Assembly: GCA_021324545.1 (NCBI GenBank) | Contig: JAJPIX010000021.1 | Coordinates: 1 to 33,004 of the forward strand | Direction of reading: 5' to 3' | Source: Alphaproteobacteria bacterium | GTDB lineage: Bacteria; Pseudomonadota; Alphaproteobacteria; Micropepsales; Micropepsaceae | Length of the DNA stretch: 33,004 bases | Shown: in pieces, positions 31,325 through 33,004 of the stretch | How positions within the stretch are numbered: position 1 is the stretch's first letter | Layout of the letters: each line of letters begins with the position of its first letter | Notes under the pieces: model-generated | What the model saw: only the letters and a program-made list of their open reading frames with translations | Databases searched by the model: none | Told to the model about the DNA's origin: nothing | Position numbers and translations under genes: made by a program

Positions 31325-32197
31325 TCAATCGCGCACGCGCATCAGGCCTTCCTGGGCGACGGAGGCGACAAGCATGCCCCTGGAATCGTAGATCAGGCCG
31401 CGATTGAAGCCGCGTGCGCCCGACGCGCTGGGGCTGTCCTGCACATAGAGCAGCCATTCATCGGCCTTGAACGACCGGTGGAACCACATGGCGTGGTCGA
31501 TGCTGGCCATCTGGATCTTTTTCGAGAACCAGCCGATGCCATGGGGCAGAAGCGAGGTGTCGAGAAGCGTCATGTCCGACGCATAGGCGAGCACGCACTG
31601 ATTGAGCGAAGTGTCATCGGGCAATGGCGCGGTCGTGCGCACCCAAACCGCCTGATGCGGCGGCCGTTTCTGGGGCGCGAAAATGTCGGTGCGGTCCACG
31701 GGCCTGAGCTCGATCGGGCGCGGGCGCAGGAAATAATCGCGCATCTCTTCGGGCACCTTGTCGGCCATCTTGCGGCGGAAATCGTCTTCGCTCGGCAATT
31801 TGTCGGGCGGGGGAACCTTGGGCGGATCGATCTGGTGCTCGAGGCCCGGCTCCACGATCTGAAAGGAAACCGACATGTGAAAAATGGGACGGCCATGCTG
31901 AATGGCCACGACACGCCGCGAGCTGAAGCTCGTTCCATCGCGGCTGCGATCGACTTCGTAGAGGATCGGAACCTTGGGATCGCCGGCAATCAGAAAATAG
32001 GCGTGCAGCGAATGACAGATGCGCCCGGTGACCGTGCGCTGCGCGGCAACAAGCGCCTGGCCCAAAACCTGGCCGCCGAAGACCCGCTGCGAGCGATCCT
32101 TGGGGCTTACGCCGCGGAAAATGTTTTCCTCAATCGGCTCGAGGTCGAGCAATTTGAGGAGATCCCTGACCGGCGCCGAAGAATCCGTGCGATCCAT
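31325..32197 (-). CDS. tesB: Acyl-CoA thioesterase II
   Basis: 290 residues, a double hot-dog enzyme that hydrolyses medium- and long-chain acyl-CoA in the cytoplasm. 'FRGVSPKDRSQRVFGGQVLGQAL' region (~27-50), 'SLHAYFLIAGDPKVPILYEV' region (~68-88) and 'SRRVVAIQHGRPIFHMSVSFQ' stretch (~98-118) mark the first half. 'SIDHAMWFHRSFKADEWLLY' (~232-251) with its Asp and 'GLIYDSRGMLVASVAQEGLMR' mark the second. ATG 32197 (MDRTDSSAP) is chosen over a TTG at 32233; neither has a good ribosome site. In many proteobacteria tesB adjoins glnK-amtB. Confidence 0.95.
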   Translation of the reverse strand: MDRTDSSAPVRDLLKLLDLEPIEENIFRGVSPKDRSQRVFGGQVLGQALVAAQRTVTGRICHSLHAYFLIAGDPKVPILYEVDRSRDGTSFSSRRVVAIQHGRPIFHMSVSFQIVEPGLEHQIDPPKVPPPDKLPSEDDFRRKMADKVPEEMRDYFLRPRPIELRPVDRTDIFAPQKRPPHQAVWVRTTAPLPDDTSLNQCVLAYASDMTLLDTSLLPHGIGWFSKKIQMASIDHAMWFHRSFKADEWLLYVQDSPSASGARGFNRGLIYDSRGMLVASVAQEGLMRVRD

Positions 32198-32756
32198 GCG
32201 TTGCAAATAGGCGAGACGAGCGCGGTTGCGCAAGCATCGTCAGCCTGTCCGCATCGCACAGGCGTATGTCCGGCGCGGGCGCAGATTCGCCGGCGGCGTC
32301 AGGCGATGCTCCGCAAACGGACGATTGCGCTTGATTGATTCGCTCTTCTGTCCGTCTTCCCGCGAGTCTCCCATCACTTCCCGCCTGGCTGGGGGTTTCA
32401 CGGCTTTTGGAAGCGTGGGGCCGCCGGCCAAACGTGCTTCTCGAAAATCGCCGCCGGGATGCTGGATTCCTTTGAACGCGCAAGTGAATCCGGCGATCTG
32501 TCTGGACGGGCCGCCAGCTGAGCGGCAGTCTCTAAGTAATTGAAATAATGGAGAAAATCTTTATGGACCCGACTCAAGTCACGGCGGCCCCGTGAGAATT
32601 GCGCGAGTCGGGCCGAGGCCGCCGTCCGAATTTTTTTCCTATGAAGTCCGGCGAAATTCAAGCGGCCTCAATCGCTTAGCTTGTGCTTGAAAAGAAGAAC
32701 AGCCGCCCGGACAATTTCGGGGTCGTGCCATCGCGGGCCAGAAAGATTCCGGCGTG

Positions 32757-32771
32757 TTACCAAAGAGTTAA
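32757..32771. promoter_or_regulatory. CtrA-like box in the last intergenic region
   Basis: TTAC-CAAAGAG-TTAA is one base from TTAA-N7-TTAA. No -10-like hexamer lies at the 11-12 bp distance seen at the pilus promoters, so this is a weaker candidate. It is 228 bp from the start codon at 32999. Confidence 0.3.
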
Positions 32772-32830
32772 CCGTCTGCCGAAAGGCTGATCGAAGCGGC
32801 AGGTGACCGGGCATGGCCAATCATGTTGCA

Positions 32831-32846
32831 TGGCAGTCACATGGCG
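32831..32846 (+). promoter_or_regulatory. Sigma-54-like -24/-12 element
   Basis: TGGCAGTCACATGGCG has the invariant GG and GC at the correct 10 bp spacing and TGGCA in the -24 block; the -12 block is TGGC in place of TTGC. It would fit a nitrogen-regulated gene at 32999 (153 bp away). It is a single weak match. Confidence 0.3.
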
Positions 32847-32998
32847 ACCGGAAATCCCGCAACAGGCCGCACTTAATGGCTCTTCGGGTGGACATCGCGG
32901 CTCCACTTCCGCAACAATATCATCTATAAGGCGTTCGTAATCTCGGACGTCACGGTGGGGGGGTCCCTGCCCGTCGGTTATTTGAAACGAGGGTAAAG

Positions 32999-33004
32999 AT
33001 GAAA
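32999..33004 (+). CDS. Start of a gene cut by the window end (possibly glnK)
   Basis: ATG AAA at 32999-33004 follows GAGGG with 5 bases between, a good ribosome site. Only Met-Lys is visible, so the identity cannot be read. Position next to tesB and the Met-Lys start would suit the PII protein GlnK; this is inference from common gene order. Confidence 0.4.

Larger units (their letters stand above)
32198..32998. other. Long intergenic region without a convincing gene
   Basis: About 0.8 kb. Open frames here look like noise in composition and family content. An AT-rich patch (32533-32566) in otherwise GC-rich DNA precedes a ten-codon frame at 32563-32595 (MDPTQVTAAP) with GGAG nine bases upstream. 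A CtrA-like box (32757-32771) and a sigma-54-like site (32831-32846) are closer to the last gene. No tRNA or terminator with a clear T-run was seen. Confidence 0.5.

Noticed and set aside
32398..32661. Minus-strand frame of 87 residues in the last gap
   Set aside because: It needs a TTG start, has no ribosome site, and its sequence resembles no family I know.
32814..32829. TGGCCAATCATGTTGC as a sigma-54 promoter
   Set aside because: The GG to GC spacing is 11 bp where 10 is required.

Overview
The window reads as chromosomal DNA of a GC-rich alphaproteobacterium. The evidence is the gene order DUF1476 / purC-purS-purQ-purL-bolA-grxD, the pairing pheA-kdsB divergent from a membrane-anchored cytochrome c, a Caulobacter-type cpa/tad pilus locus, and CtrA-type TTAA-N7-TTAA boxes in front of pilus genes. 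I cannot fix the order or genus from sequence reading alone. No tRNA, rRNA, CRISPR array, phage or transposase gene was seen.

Region 1 (1-6400) is housekeeping. It starts with a membrane-bound LytTR regulator, then a DUF1476 gene, then the second half of purine synthesis (purC, purS, purQ, purL) continued by the iron-sulfur partner pair bolA and grxD. Four intergenic palindromic elements of two kinds alternate through this operon. In two places the right end of an element supplies a Shine-Dalgarno-like GGGAGGG just before a start codon.

Region 2 (6400-9800), all on the minus strand, holds an apparent three-gene operon (secreted NTF2-like protein, glutathione S-transferase, Tat-exported Acg-type nitroreductase). 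After it comes rpsD, with a clear promoter and an intrinsic terminator.

Region 3 (9900-18100) is a dense mix: nudC converging on a pheA-kdsB pair across a bidirectional terminator, a CycM-like cytochrome c, a GhrA-like 2-hydroxyacid dehydrogenase, a MarR-type regulator, an M17 aminopeptidase, a second GST and an orphan TAXI-type binding protein. Several convergent genes overlap by a few bases.

Region 4 (18160-31315) is a complete Tad (Flp) pilus locus. A TadD-type lipoprotein faces the leftward block cpaB-cpaC-cpaD-cpaE-cpaF-tadB-tadC. Upstream of that lie the prepilin peptidase cpaA and a 54-residue Flp pilin. A stand-alone secretin N-domain protein diverges from the pilin, followed by a vWA TadG-like protein and two TadE-like pseudopilins. 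The pilin and the N-domain gene share a divergent promoter region in which each side has its own perfect CtrA box at the same distance from a -10-like hexamer. Weaker boxes precede cpaB and tadD. The likely reading is a cell-cycle-timed pilus regulon.

Region 5 (31325-33004) has tesB, then 0.8 kb without a convincing gene, and the first two codons of a gene cut by the window end. A tesB neighbour starting Met-Lys would fit glnK, but this is inference.
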